Source: Bryobacterales bacterium
Lineage (GTDB): Bacteria; Acidobacteriota; Terriglobia; Bryobacterales; Bryobacteraceae
NCBI GenBank assembly: GCA_003517725.1
Contig: DOZZ01000040.1
Coordinates: 7,842-36,666, forward strand
Length of the DNA: 28,825 bases
Direction: 5' to 3'
Shown: in pieces, positions 8,515 to 18,313 of the stretch
How the letters are laid out: each line of letters opens with the position of its first letter
Position numbering within the stretch: position 1 is the stretch's first letter
Translations under genes and position numbers: made by a program
The notes under the pieces: model-generated
The model's database searches: none
What the model was told of the DNA's origin: nothing
Seen by the model: only the letters and a program-made list of their open reading frames with translations

Positions 8515-9942
8515 TCAGGCCAGCAGTTCCTTCACCACCGTGCCCGCCACGTCCGTAAGCCGGAAATCGCGGCCCGCGTAACGATAAGTCAGCTTGGTGT
8601 GATCGAAGCCCAGTTGATACAGCAGGGTCGCGTGCAGATCGTGCACATGCACCTTATTCTCCGCCGCCGCGAAACCAAAATCATCGGTGGCGCCATGGAC
8701 GTGGCCGCCCTTGAACCCGCCGCCCGCCACCCACATCGAAAATCCGTACGGGTTGTGGTCGCGCCCGCTCACCGTGCCGCTGTTGGCGCCGGCTTCGGCC
8801 AGTTCCACGGTCGGCGTACGGCCGAACTCGCCGCCCCAGATCACCAGCGTGTCCTCCAGCATGCCGCGCTGCTTCAGATCCCGCAGCAGCGCCGCAATGG
8901 GCTTGTCGCACTCGTTCGCCAGCTTCCGGTGTTCCTTGGCAATTTCGGTATGGCTGTCCCAGGGTTGCCCGGCGCCATGCCAGACCTGCACGAAGCGCAC
9001 GCCTTTTTCGAGCAGCCGCCGCGCGATCAGCATTTGCCGGCCTTGCAGCGTGTCGCCGTACATCTCCCGAATGTTCGCCGGCTCCTTGTTCAAATCGAAC
9101 ACATCCGCCGCCTCCATCTGCATGCGGTAGGCCAGCTCGAACGACTGCACCCGCGTCTCCATCACCGCGTCTTCCGCCCGCGTCTGCGCGAACCGCGCGT
9201 TCAGCTTGTCCAGCAACGAGAGCTGCCGCTGCTGCTGGTCGAGCGACGCCGTCGGATTGCGAATATTCTCGATCAGCTTATCCACTTCGGTCTGCGCCGT
9301 GTCGATGCGCGTGCCCTGGTACGATCCGGGCAGGAACGCCGAGCGCCAATTCTTCGCGCCTTCGGTCGGCATGCCGTTGGGACACAGCACCACGTAGCCC
9401 GGCAGGTTCTGATTTTCCGAACCCAGCCCGTACGTCACCCACGACCCGAAACTCGGCCGCAGTTGCCGCACATCGCCGCAGTTCATCATCATCAGCGACG
9501 GTTCGTGGTTCGGTATCTCGCTCATCATCGAGCGGATCACGCACAAGTCATCCACGCACTTGCCGACTTCCGGAAAGATCTCGCTGACCGCGATGCCGCT
9601 CTTGCCCTGCTGAATAAACTTGAACGGCGATGGAAAGCCCGCGCCCGTGCGCCGCTCCGTCTGCATGTGCAGCGGAATAGGTTTGCCCGCATACTTGTCG
9701 AGCATCGGCTTGGGGTCGAACGTATCGACCTGCGAAGGCCCGCCATTCATGAACAGGTGAATAATGCGCTTCGCCTTGGGCGCGAACGGCGGCGCGTGAG
9801 GCGCCAGCGGCCCCTGCACACCGGCCGATGCCGTATTGGTAAACAGGGCCCCCAACGCCAGTGAGCCGAAGCCCATGCCGGATTGCTTTAGAAGTTCGCG
9901 GCGGTTTAGTCCGGCGCCGCTGACCACGGGATGATGACGCAT
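8515..9942 (-). CDS. DUF1501 family exported protein (Tat signal)
   Basis: The 475-residue protein opens with a twin-arginine signal (N13-R-R-E-L-L-K followed by a glycine- and alanine-rich hydrophobic stretch), so it is predicted to be exported folded. The core has the DUF1501 features IIHLFMNGGPSQVDTFDPKP, WGGEFGRTPT and a late GRDHNP motif, which give this family a sulfatase/alkaline-phosphatase-like fold. Its biochemical activity is not established. It lies 15 bases downstream of the large PSCyt/DUF1553 gene; these two families are habitually paired in Planctomycetes and Acidobacteria and are thought to act together at the cell surface, perhaps in polysaccharide use (inference). An AGAGGGGAA ribosome-site-like sequence precedes the ATG. 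Confidence 0.92.
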   Translation of the reverse strand: MRHHPVVSGAGLNRRELLKQSGMGFGSLALGALFTNTASAGVQGPLAPHAPPFAPKAKRIIHLFMNGGPSQVDTFDPKPMLDKYAGKPIPLHMQTERRTGAGFPSPFKFIQQGKSGIAVSEIFPEVGKCVDDLCVIRSMMSEIPNHEPSLMMMNCGDVRQLRPSFGSWVTYGLGSENQNLPGYVVLCPNGMPTEGAKNWRSAFLPGSYQGTRIDTAQTEVDKLIENIRNPTASLDQQQRQLSLLDKLNARFAQTRAEDAVMETRVQSFELAYRMQMEAADVFDLNKEPANIREMYGDTLQGRQMLIARRLLEKGVRFVQVWHGAGQPWDSHTEIAKEHRKLANECDKPIAALLRDLKQRGMLEDTLVIWGGEFGRTPTVELAEAGANSGTVSGRDHNPYGFSMWVAGGGFKGGHVHGATDDFGFAAAENKVHVHDLHATLLYQLGFDHTKLTYRYAGRDFRLTDVAGTVVKELLA

Positions 9943-9957
9943 TTGTTTAGTTCCCCT

Positions 9958-12900
9958 CTAATCCACAAAAGCAAATTCGTTCGTCTGCAACAGCACCTGC
10001 GCGAACTTCTCCCAGGCGTTGAGCGACACCGGCGCCGGCCCGCTGAAATCCTTGGCCGCGTCCCACACTTGCGGTTTGGCGTCCGCGCCGCCCGCCTTAT
10101 AGGTGATCACCGGCGCCCACGTGAAATCGTCGTTCTCCGCGTCGTTCACGCAATCCACCGTGAAGTCGACGGTGTCGCCCGGCTTCACCTTAAGTTCGCG
10201 CACCAGCACATCCGACTTGCCGTTGTTCACGCTCTGCTCCGCCACCTTGCGCGTGCCGTTCATCATCACGCGCGCGCGCACTCCATCGCTCCACTGCTTG
10301 CGGTACTCCTCCGCGCTCTGGACCACTTTGTGCGTCAGCGTGCCGCTGATCTCAATGGTCCCGGCCACCGGCGAGATCCAGCGCCGCGTAATCGCCTTCG
10401 ATGGATCGTCGGCCGGCGTGCCGCCTTTGGCCGACAACTCCGCGTTGCCGAAAACCGGCTGGGGCGTCAGCGAAGCCGGCTGCCACTTCTGGTCGCTGAA
10501 ATATTTGAGCGGCTGAAATGTCTTGATCTCCCCTTGTGCGTTGAAAGACGCCAGTCCGTACTGCCAAACCGGCGCCGCCGCGGCCGCCTGCTGCACGGCC
10601 GTTTCGCCCTTGACGTAATCCAGCGCCAGCCGGACTTCCTCGGGAGTCGCGGCGCGCCCATAGATCACGTGATAAAGCGCGTCGACGTGCGCCGCGTCAT
10701 TCGGCGCGGCATCCACCTCGCGGCGTCCGGCCACGTGTTTCGCTTCGTCCAGAATGAACGGGCTGTTCATCAGATACAGCGCCTGCTGCGGCACGGTCGT
10801 GAGAAAACGCTGCGGCACATGCGCATCGGGAATGGCGAAATCGAACGCGCTCAATTCACCCGGCAGCCGCCCGCGCTGTATATATGCGTAGAGCGTGCGC
10901 CGCGGCACCGGCGGCTGCGCGGTCAGTGAAAATGGCAGCCCGCCCACCGTTTGATCCAGCTGCCCCGCCACAAACAAAGTGGAGTCGCGCAGCGACTCGT
11001 AATCCAGCCGCTGCCGGTTCATGCGCCACACCAGCTTGTTCTCGGGATCCACGGCGCGCGCCTCCGGCCGATCCACACTGGCTTGTCGATAGGCATTCGA
11101 AAGCATGATCCACCGCTGCAATTTCTTGATGGACCAGCCTTCGTCCATGAAGCGCGTGGCCAGGTAGTCCAGCAGTTCCGGATGCGTCGGCAGATCGCCG
11201 CGCGTTCCAAAATCGCTCGGGCTGTTGACGATGCCGCGCCCAAAGTGCCACTGCCACACACGGTTTACGATCACCCGCGCGGTCACCGGATTCCGCGGGT
11301 CCGCAATGGCGTTGGCCAGATCCAGACGCCCGCTGCCATGCTCGAACGCAATCGGCGGGTCATTCAGCGCCGAAAGAAAGTGCGGCGGCGTTTCGACGCC
11401 CAGGTTATTCGGATTGCCGCGCACAAAAACATGCGCCTGCATCAGCTTGGCTGGTTCGTGCAGCGCCATGGCGCGCGGCGTGATGCCGCGGTACGCGAAC
11501 TGCGCCTGCCAGCTGCGAATCGCGCCCTCCAACCCGCGCAGAATGTTGTCGTCGCCGCCCGCTCCGCGTATCTGGACGAAATCTTCTAGCGGCACATTGG
11601 CCGGTGCTCCCTCGCCGCGCAGAACCAGCCGCAAGGCTTCCATCTTGGCGTCGGCATTCGGCTGGGGCGAGTCCGCCTTGGCCAGCACCTCGCCGTAAAT
11701 CTTCGCAACGTCGCTCATCGACGCCGGAGGATTTGCCGCCAGTGCACGTTGCAGCTCAGCATTGCCCTCAGCCGCCAAATTCTTCGCCACCGCGGGCGCC
11801 ATGGCCGCGAACTGCTTCTCGGGTATCGCGTCGAAAGCATTCCAAGCCTGGAACACGGGGTCATGCTTGTCCCGGGCGGCCTTCAGGTAATCGCGCCAGC
11901 GCCGCAGCACGAACAGATTGAAGTCGCTGTCCCGCGATAGCGCTTCGATCTCCGAGTTGCTCATCTTTTGCGCCTTCTGCGCGGCCAGCACATATCGCGA
12001 GATCCACGCGGCCTGCCGGAATTCGGCCACCAACTGGGCATGCCGCTTGGTCTTGAACTCATCGAGCGCCGCCAGACGCCGGTTCAGGCCATCGCGATAC
12101 TCGCGCACCAGCGCCGACGACTCATCCTCTTTCTTCAGCAGCGGATATTCCACGGGCTCCGCGGAGTTCGCGATGATGCCGTAGAACGAATAATAATCAC
12201 GCGTCGGAATCGGGTCGAACTTGTGATCGTGGCAGCGTGCGCACGTGACAGTCATGCCCAGAAAGCCGCGCGTAACGGCATCGATCCGGTCGTCGATCAT
12301 GTCGTGCTCGCCTTTGGGCACGCTGCGCCCCAGCGTGATGAACCCCAGCGCCGCCAGATCGGCCTTGCCAGCGGCAGGCAACTGGTCGGCCGCAATCTGC
12401 TTCTTCGCGAACTCGTCAAACGGCATGTCCGCGTTGAACGCGCGCACCAGCCAATCTCGATAGGTATAGGAAAAAGCAAAGCGGTCATTGCCGTCGGCCG
12501 TATCGGCGTAACGCGCGACATCCATCCAGTGCCGTGCCCACCGCACCCCATACTGCGGCGAAGCCAGCAGGCGGTCCACCACCTTTTCGAACGCCCGGGG
12601 GGATAGATCGTTCGCGAAATCGTCGATCTCTTTCTGCGTCGGCGGCAGCCCGATCAAATCGTAAGTAGCGCGGCGAATCAGCGTCCGCTTATCGGCCGGC
12701 GCGGACGGCGTGAGCTTGGCGGCCGTCAGCTTTTCAAGGATGAAGTTGTCGACCGGCGTCTTCAGCCAGCTGGTATCCGCCACGGCCGGGACCGGCGGGC
12801 GCACCGGCTTCTTGAAAGCCCACCAGTCACGCGACTTGCTCGATGTCTTCGCCGGCGGCGCTTCAATACGCGGATCGGGCGCGCCCATGCGCACCCACGC

Positions 12901-13257
12901 TTCGAAGTCGGCGACCACATCCGGCGCCAGCGCCTTGCCGGGCGGCATCTTCAAATTGGGATCGGTATAGCGCAGCGCCTTAATCAGCAGACTCGCGTCA
13001 GGATCGCCGGGCGTAACGGGCGGCCCGGAATTACCACCCTTGCGCAGCCCATCCCGGCTGTCGAGGTGCAGGCCGCCCTGTACTTTGGGCGCCACCGCGC
13101 TATGGCAGACGTAGCAGCGGCTAGTCAGTACTGGCCTGATCTTCTTCTCGAAAAATTCAGTTCCGGCCGCATCGGGCGGAGCCGCCTGCGCCAGCAAAAC
13201 GCCGCCACCGGCGACAACCAGGCATACATGCGGCAGGAACTTTCCAGGTGAAATCAT
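9958..13257 (-). CDS. PSCyt1-DUF1549-DUF1553 cytochrome-type exported protein
   Basis: The 1099-residue product starts with a Sec signal (ending near AQAAP, residue 27). A PSCyt1 domain follows with a haem-binding C48-Y-V-C51-H52. DUF1549 (PSCyt2) spans about 160-375; it includes LIRRATYDLIGLPPT and a second CxxCH near residue 334 in CARCHDHKFDP. DUF1553 (PSD1) spans about 685-960, with VNRVWQWHFGRGIV and MLSNAYRQAS. A C-terminal stretch of about 130 residues could be a small beta-rich binding domain. It is upstream of the DUF1501 gene with 15 bases between, forming the usual pair. The upstream 13258-13353 region is A/T-rich, with a TAAAAT-like minus-strand hexamer at 13276-13281 but no convincing -35. 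Confidence 0.94.
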   Translation of the reverse strand: MISPGKFLPHVCLVVAGGGVLLAQAAPPDAAGTEFFEKKIRPVLTSRCYVCHSAVAPKVQGGLHLDSRDGLRKGGNSGPPVTPGDPDASLLIKALRYTDPNLKMPPGKALAPDVVADFEAWVRMGAPDPRIEAPPAKTSSKSRDWWAFKKPVRPPVPAVADTSWLKTPVDNFILEKLTAAKLTPSAPADKRTLIRRATYDLIGLPPTQKEIDDFANDLSPRAFEKVVDRLLASPQYGVRWARHWMDVARYADTADGNDRFAFSYTYRDWLVRAFNADMPFDEFAKKQIAADQLPAAGKADLAALGFITLGRSVPKGEHDMIDDRIDAVTRGFLGMTVTCARCHDHKFDPIPTRDYYSFYGIIANSAEPVEYPLLKKEDESSALVREYRDGLNRRLAALDEFKTKRHAQLVAEFRQAAWISRYVLAAQKAQKMSNSEIEALSRDSDFNLFVLRRWRDYLKAARDKHDPVFQAWNAFDAIPEKQFAAMAPAVAKNLAAEGNAELQRALAANPPASMSDVAKIYGEVLAKADSPQPNADAKMEALRLVLRGEGAPANVPLEDFVQIRGAGGDDNILRGLEGAIRSWQAQFAYRGITPRAMALHEPAKLMQAHVFVRGNPNNLGVETPPHFLSALNDPPIAFEHGSGRLDLANAIADPRNPVTARVIVNRVWQWHFGRGIVNSPSDFGTRGDLPTHPELLDYLATRFMDEGWSIKKLQRWIMLSNAYRQASVDRPEARAVDPENKLVWRMNRQRLDYESLRDSTLFVAGQLDQTVGGLPFSLTAQPPVPRRTLYAYIQRGRLPGELSAFDFAIPDAHVPQRFLTTVPQQALYLMNSPFILDEAKHVAGRREVDAAPNDAAHVDALYHVIYGRAATPEEVRLALDYVKGETAVQQAAAAAPVWQYGLASFNAQGEIKTFQPLKYFSDQKWQPASLTPQPVFGNAELSAKGGTPADDPSKAITRRWISPVAGTIEISGTLTHKVVQSAEEYRKQWSDGVRARVMMNGTRKVAEQSVNNGKSDVLVRELKVKPGDTVDFTVDCVNDAENDDFTWAPVITYKAGGADAKPQVWDAAKDFSGPAPVSLNAWEKFAQVLLQTNEFAFVD

Positions 13258-13353
13258 ACGCGCGGAAGAGGCTTTATTTTATCTGAAAACAAAATGATTT
13301 AGGTAGGCCTGTAAAAGACCGCGTAAAAGTGCGCGTGACCTCTCCCACCCCGG

Positions 13354-13833
13354 TTACATCGCGCCGAGCTGGTCCAGAGTCGCCTTCAATAATGCTGGAG
13401 AACACCGGAAGTTCGTTTGCCTGAGGCGGTCGATTGCAGTCGGCAAATCCACATATCCCTCCATTGCCGCCTCGACCAGCACGCCCAAGGTGCCGGTAAC
13501 GGAGATACCTCGCTGGCCAGCCAAACGGCGAGCCGCCTTCTCGTCGAGTAGCAGGATGTCGGCGTTGATAGACTCGGCCAGAATAATCGCAGCCCGCTCG
13601 CCTCCCTGCAGTCGCTCCAAATCTGTTGACGTTATTTGGGGAGTAGACTCGGCGCGAACCCACGGCGGTAAGTTTGACGCCCACTGGCGAACCACCGCCG
13701 GAGCATCCTCATGGAGTAGTTCGTTCAATACCGCTTCCGGCGCCAGTACCGTGCTGAAAAGTTTTGACAAAAGATCGATCTCACCGATGAGCACGAGATA
13801 GCAAAGGGGTGATGCGTCCGCAACCGCAATCAT
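13354..13833 (-). CDS. PIN-domain toxin, DUF3368 family
   Basis: A 159-residue protein with the PIN ribonuclease layout: D6 in VADASPL, E79 in GGERAAIILAE and D97 in LLLDEKAARRLA, which form the acidic Mg-binding cluster. DUF3368 proteins are predicted RNases of type II toxin-antitoxin systems. The ATG overlaps the stop of the upstream UPF0175 gene (13830-13833), the standard antitoxin-first arrangement. All visible acidic residues are present, so there is no sign of inactivation. The RNA target is unknown. Confidence 0.9.
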   Translation of the reverse strand: MIAVADASPLCYLVLIGEIDLLSKLFSTVLAPEAVLNELLHEDAPAVVRQWASNLPPWVRAESTPQITSTDLERLQGGERAAIILAESINADILLLDEKAARRLAGQRGISVTGTLGVLVEAAMEGYVDLPTAIDRLRQTNFRCSPALLKATLDQLGAM

Positions 13834-14096
13834 CTTTGCGAGGCGTCACGTATTGCGGCAATATCCCGTGCCAAGTCATCCATAGTGTAATCGTGGAAGG
13901 CCTCGGCGCGTCGCAAAAACGACTCCGTCTCCCACCTGGAGCGTAACCCAAGCATCTGCTGCACCTGCGCGGGCGTTATCCCGCCGGTGCGATACGCCCC
14001 GACGGCAACGGCTTCCAGCACTGCACGTGAAACGCCACCCGCCTGAGTGGCAAGCACCTCTCCAATATTGTCGGGAATTTCAATGGCGATGTGCAC
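13830..14096 (-). CDS. UPF0175 family antitoxin
   Basis: A protein of 88 residues with the UPF0175 core ITPAQVQQMLGLRSRWETESFLRRAEAFHDYTMDDLARDI; this helix-rich family pairs with DUF3368 PIN toxins and is thought to bind DNA and the toxin. The start codon is GTG. It is well supported by an AAGGAG ribosome site (complement of 14103-14108) six bases upstream. The antitoxin is encoded first and overlaps the toxin by four bases, so the antitoxin is made slightly ahead of its partner. No clear operator palindrome was seen in the 36 bases upstream. Confidence 0.88.
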   Translation of the reverse strand: MHIAIEIPDNIGEVLATQAGGVSRAVLEAVAVGAYRTGGITPAQVQQMLGLRSRWETESFLRRAEAFHDYTMDDLARDIAAIRDASQR

Positions 14097-14132
14097 TCCG
14101 CTCTCCTTTATGTACTAGTATCGCCGGGACCT

Positions 14133-14957
14133 CTATTCTGCCGCGTCCCTTCCGTTCCTCAACACGCCCTCCGCAAGAATACGCTCAAGGCAGCCCAGCA
14201 GATCGTCCAGCCGCGTTTTCAGGTGCTTCCGCATCTCGCTTTCCGCGGCCTTCTCGGATTGGGCGTCCACCAGGGCCGCCGCCAAACGTTGATGCCAGTT
14301 CTCGGGCAAGGGCAGATCCCCGTACGACCTCTCATAAAGCGCGTTGAATACCAGCAGTTGATTCCGTTCGATGGCCTCGATCAGCATCGGGAGCCGCGCA
14401 CTCTCGGCTATCTGACGATGGAACCGCATATGCAGAAAGCGCCAATCCACCAGCTTTTCCCGTTGCTCGGGCTCCGCCAATCGCAGGATTCTTTTCCGCG
14501 CCTCATCCACGTCAGCCGCCGTTGCCATCAGCGCGCGGCGTTCGGGTTTAGCCGCGCATCTCACGAACAAACGGGCCGATTGTGTCTCCAGAGCTTCGCG
14601 CACCATGAAAAATCCGCGCAGATCCTGCGGGCTCGGCACCCTTACCTTGGTACCACTCCGGGGGATGTTCTCCACCAGGTATTCGCTCTCCAGGCGCGCC
14701 AACGCTTCATGCACCGGGATCGAACTCATCCCAAGCTCCAACGCGATTTTGGTTCTGGAAATCGAAGCGCCAAGCCGGTACGTGCCGTCCAGGATGCGGT
14801 TCCGGATTGTGTTGTAGGCCTGCTGGGCCAGGGTGTCCTTGCCCAAAACCGGGCGAAATTCATGTAGCAAGTTTGACAAAGTAGTCCAAGGCTGATATTG
14901 TAACCGACTATCTGGTATATCAGATTTGCTTCGAAAAGTGCAGGGGCCCCGTAACAT
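14133..14957 (-). CDS. GntR family transcriptional regulator, FCD (FadR) subfamily
   Basis: A 274-residue regulator. Residues about 42-108 form the winged helix-turn-helix (AYNTIRNRILDGTY ... SRTKIALELGMSSIPVHEALARL ... SGTKVRV). Residues about 113-245 are the all-helical FCD ligand domain, with the FLHMRFHRQIAE histidines expected at its metal site. The start is uncertain. ATG 14957 has an AAGG-rich sequence upstream, but the first ~35 residues are unlike the family and overlap the operator-like palindrome at 14911-14924. A TTG start further in (for example residue 26, 29 or 38) would give the usual length and leave the operator in a leader. It is divergent from the TonB-dependent receptor and very probably controls it. 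Confidence 0.9.
   Translation of the reverse strand: MLRGPCTFRSKSDIPDSRLQYQPWTTLSNLLHEFRPVLGKDTLAQQAYNTIRNRILDGTYRLGASISRTKIALELGMSSIPVHEALARLESEYLVENIPRSGTKVRVPSPQDLRGFFMVREALETQSARLFVRCAAKPERRALMATAADVDEARKRILRLAEPEQREKLVDWRFLHMRFHRQIAESARLPMLIEAIERNQLLVFNALYERSYGDLPLPENWHQRLAAALVDAQSEKAAESEMRKHLKTRLDDLLGCLERILAEGVLRNGRDAAE
14873..14901 (+). promoter_or_regulatory. Sigma-70-like promoter for the TonB-dependent receptor gene
   Basis: TTGACA (14873-14878) is followed by a 17-base spacer and TATTGT (14896-14901). The -35 is perfect and the -10 matches four of six. Transcription would begin near 14908, about 97 bases before the receptor ATG at 15005, and run straight into the operator-like palindrome. 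Prediction from sequence only. Confidence 0.6.
14911..14924. promoter_or_regulatory. Probable GntR/FCD operator
   Basis: TCTGGTATATCAGA is an imperfect palindrome with only two mismatched positions. Its centre (TGGTATATCA) resembles the TGGTnnnACCA-type sites of FadR-subfamily regulators. It sits at about +3 to +16 of the predicted receptor transcript and inside the 5' end of the divergent regulator gene, a place suited to repressing both. The assignment to the adjacent regulator is inference. Confidence 0.55.
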
Positions 14958-15004
14958 ATTTCCGCCCTTGCTCTGGCTTTTTGCTACAGGGGGGGAATTC
15001 CAAG

Positions 15005-18000
15005 ATGAGTTTTCTACGATTCAAAACATTTTTGGCGCTGTCGATCGCTTGCTGGACTTTGGCCAGCGTCGCATACGCCCAATCCGCAACGGCCACCATC
15101 AACGGCGTAGTTCGAGACTCGGGGGGCGCCAGCGTTCCCGAGGCGCAAATCACCGTCACCAATCAGGACACCGGAATCAAGGCCGAAACCAAGACCACGG
15201 GCGACGGCGATTTTTCGATGCCGGGACTGCCGTCGGGAAACTACGAGGTTTCGGTCGCGAAAGAGGGATTCCAAACTTATGCCGAGAAGAACATCTTCGT
15301 CGGCCCGACGGTGGTGCGCTCCGTCAACGCAACCCTGACCATCGGCCAGGTATCGACGTCGGTCATCGTGGACGCACAGGCTAATCAGGTGCAGACGACC
15401 ACGAGCCAGGTCTCGAACTACGTCGGCCAACAGCAGGTGGAGGAGTTGCCGTTGAACGGCCGCAACTATACAGAGCCTCTCGGCGTTAATGCCCGGCGTG
15501 GTCAATCTGAACGTTGGCCAAACCCTGGGGCAAGGCGGATTCAATACCGGCAACTCCATGTCGATCAATGGCATGGGCGTTAGCGGCACGCTGTACGAGC
15601 TCGACGGCGTATGGAACATGAACACCGGCAACATGACCCAGACGACCATCCTGCCCAACCCGGACAGCATTCAGGAAGTCCGGACGCTGCAGAACAACGT
15701 CGGCCCGAAATATACTTTGCTCGGCGCATCCATCGTGCTGGTGGCAACCCGGAGCGGCACCAAGGATTTCCACGGCACGGGGTTTGAATATCTGCGCAAC
15801 GACGCGTTTGACGCCCGCAATTTCTTCAGCCCCAAGGTGCTTCCGCTGAAACAGAATATCTTCGGCGGCACGCTGGGCGGCCCGCTGTTCATTCCGAAGC
15901 TGTATCCCCGCGGCAAGAATCAGACGTTCTTCTTCATTTCCGATCAAGGCACCACGCGCCACATTGCCAGCACCCTCTTCGGCGCTACGCCGAGCGACGC
16001 GATGCGCAACGGCCTTTTTTCGAACAAAATCAACGATCCGCTCACGGGCGCGCCGTTTCCGCAGAACTCCGCCGGGCAGTACGTTATTCCGCAAAGCCGC
16101 ATCAATCCTGATTCCCTGACTTTGCTCAACGCACTCGCGCAGGCCCCGAACTACGTCGCGGGAGGTTTTCGGAATTTTCTGAATACGGCGCCCGAAATCA
16201 TCACCCAGAACGACGCCCAGGGCAAATTGGAACACAACATCGGAGAAAAGATCCATCTGATGGGCGAGTACTTCGACACCCGGCAGAAAGATCAGTTACC
16301 GGCCGAGAGCTGGGCCGGATCGCCCTTCACCACCAACCGCCAGAGCTTCGACACGCGTTCCAAACTGGCTGTGCTGCAGGCGACCGTGATCCTCTCCCCG
16401 AATATGGTGAACCAGACCTCCATAGGCGTGAATGACTATGTGGTGGATCTCGGAGTTTCCGGACTGGTGTATCGGGAGCAATTGCCGGCTTTCCACGAAA
16501 ACGATCCCTACCACGGGTTCCTTGCCAACCGCTTGCCGCTGATTAACTTTGCCGGCGGCTGGTCCAGCTTCGGCATTACCGCGTCGCAGCCCTTGGTCCA
16601 CGCCTCCGATCTCGAAAGCACGCTGACCGACGATTGGAGCTGGATCAAAGGTTCGCACAACATCGAGGCGGGATTGAACATCGTCTTCAGCACCAAACGC
16701 CAGAATGCGTTTTCAGCCAGTAACGGCAGTTGGTTCTTCAGCGGCCGCTTCACGGGCGACCCCATCGCGGATTATCTGCTCGGCAGCGCGGCCAGCTTCA
16801 GCCAGACCAGCACGGAGCGCAGGCCTTACATCCACGGCGCGATCGTGGCTGAGTACCTTCAAGACACGTGGAAGGTGAATCGCCGCTTGACGTTGAACTA
16901 TGGTACGCGGCTGATGTACATGCCGCTTCCGCATGCCCAGCCGGGGTATGCCACGGCATTCGTGCCGTCAAAATTCGACAACTCGAAAACCCCGATTGTA
17001 AACAAAAACGGAACCATCACCGTGACCCCGAACTACGATCCTCTGAATGGCCTCGTGACCAACGGCGTGAACGGTGTTCCGCTACAGTTTACGGACAAAC
17101 ATACCTGGTATCTGGCGCCCACCGCGGGGTTCGCCTGGGACGTGTTCGGCGACGCAAAAACATCCCTGCGCGGCGGGTTCGGCATTACGCGCAGCCGCGT
17201 CTTCACGGGCGCGGACTGCACCTACAGTTGCGTCAGCAATCCGCCGTTCGTTCAGAACATCAACCTGAGCAACCCTTCATTCCCCAATCCGGTGGGTACG
17301 GGATCGACGAATCCGTCGCCCGCGCCGGGACTGTCTTCGCTAAGTTTCGACAACCAGGCGGTCGCCGTTTACACCTATAGCCTCACAGCCGAGCACCAGT
17401 TCGGCAACTGGTTCGCCTCGCTCGGCGGCGCCGGCAATGAGGTACGGCACCTGGCCGTGGGGCTCGACGCGAATCTGGCCTACCCGTCGGGAGGCTACGA
17501 TTTCAACCCGTCGATCAACACGGGCACCAGTGCCTACCTTTACGGCCCGTACCAAGGCTACGGCGGCATCAACACCAGTACGTCCGGCGCCAATGCCAAT
17601 TGGCATGGGCTGATGGCATCGGTGCGCCGCTCTTTCTCGAATGGATTGTTTGTCTCCGGTTCTTATACCTGGGCGCACGGCCTGTCCGAAGTCTTCGGCA
17701 CGTCTATTTTCGGCACCAGCGGCACGCAGAACCCTTTCAACCTGAAATCCAGCTACGGCAATTCCGCCGTCGATGTGCGCCATTTGCTGGCCGTCAGCTA
17801 CATCTGGGATCTGCCTTTCCTGAAGAACTCAACAGGCCTGACGCGCGCGGTGTTCGCTGGCTGGAAATACACGGGCATCACCACTCTGCAAACCGGCCTT
17901 CCGCTGTCGCCCGGATTAAGTGTTGCGAATCAGGGTCTGGCGCAAAGACCGAACGTGGCTGCGGGCCAGACGCTGACCTACCCCAAGAAGGTCAGCCAAT

Positions 18001-18284
18001 GGTTCAATACAGCCGCGTTCGTGGCCCCGCCGTTTGGCTATTTTGGCAATGCCAGCCCGGGCAGCATCCGCGGACCCGGTCTGATTAACTTTGACATGGG
18101 TCTGTATAAGGATTTCCGGATCACCGAACGTCAAAGCGTGCAGTTCCGGAGCGAGTTTTTCAACATTTTCAATCACACCAACTTCAACGGCGTGAGCACG
18201 GCCGTGGGCGCCGGCAACTACGGACAACTCACGTCCGCCAGGGACCCGCGCATCATCGAGTTCTCGCTGCGCTATAGCTTCTAG
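15005..18284 (+). pseudogene. Oar-like TonB-dependent receptor with carboxypeptidase-regulatory domain, one-base frameshift
   Basis: Two frames make one outer-membrane receptor of about 1092 residues. Start ATG 15005 has a G-rich ribosome site (14989-14995). A signal peptide ends near AYAQ, followed by a CarboxypepD_reg-like domain (INGVVRDSGGASVPEAQITVTN, about 30-110) and the ELPLNGRNYT linker typical of acidobacterial Oar-like receptors. The second frame carries the plug (LYELDGVWNMNTG), a long beta-barrel and a C-terminal LRYSF ending in Phe, as required for outer-membrane insertion. The frames join at about 15478-15492: one extra base in GGCGTTAATGCC (or two missing) breaks the expected NYTxxLGxMPGVVNL. 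Substrate is unknown; such receptors import oligosaccharide or iron-chelate ligands. Controlled by the GntR regulator next door (inference). The rest of the barrel shows no decay, so sequencing error is possible. Confidence 0.9.
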
Positions 18285-18313
18285 GCCCCGTCAAGGACAC
18301 CCATGCGCGCCGC

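Noticed and set aside
8599..9864. 421-residue plus-strand open frame
   Set aside because: It is the mirror of the DUF1501 gene. It is His/Arg-rich with no family signature, as expected from high-GC antisense frames.
14091..14867. 258-residue plus-strand frame over the GntR gene
   Set aside because: Antisense of a gene with a clear winged helix and FCD domain.
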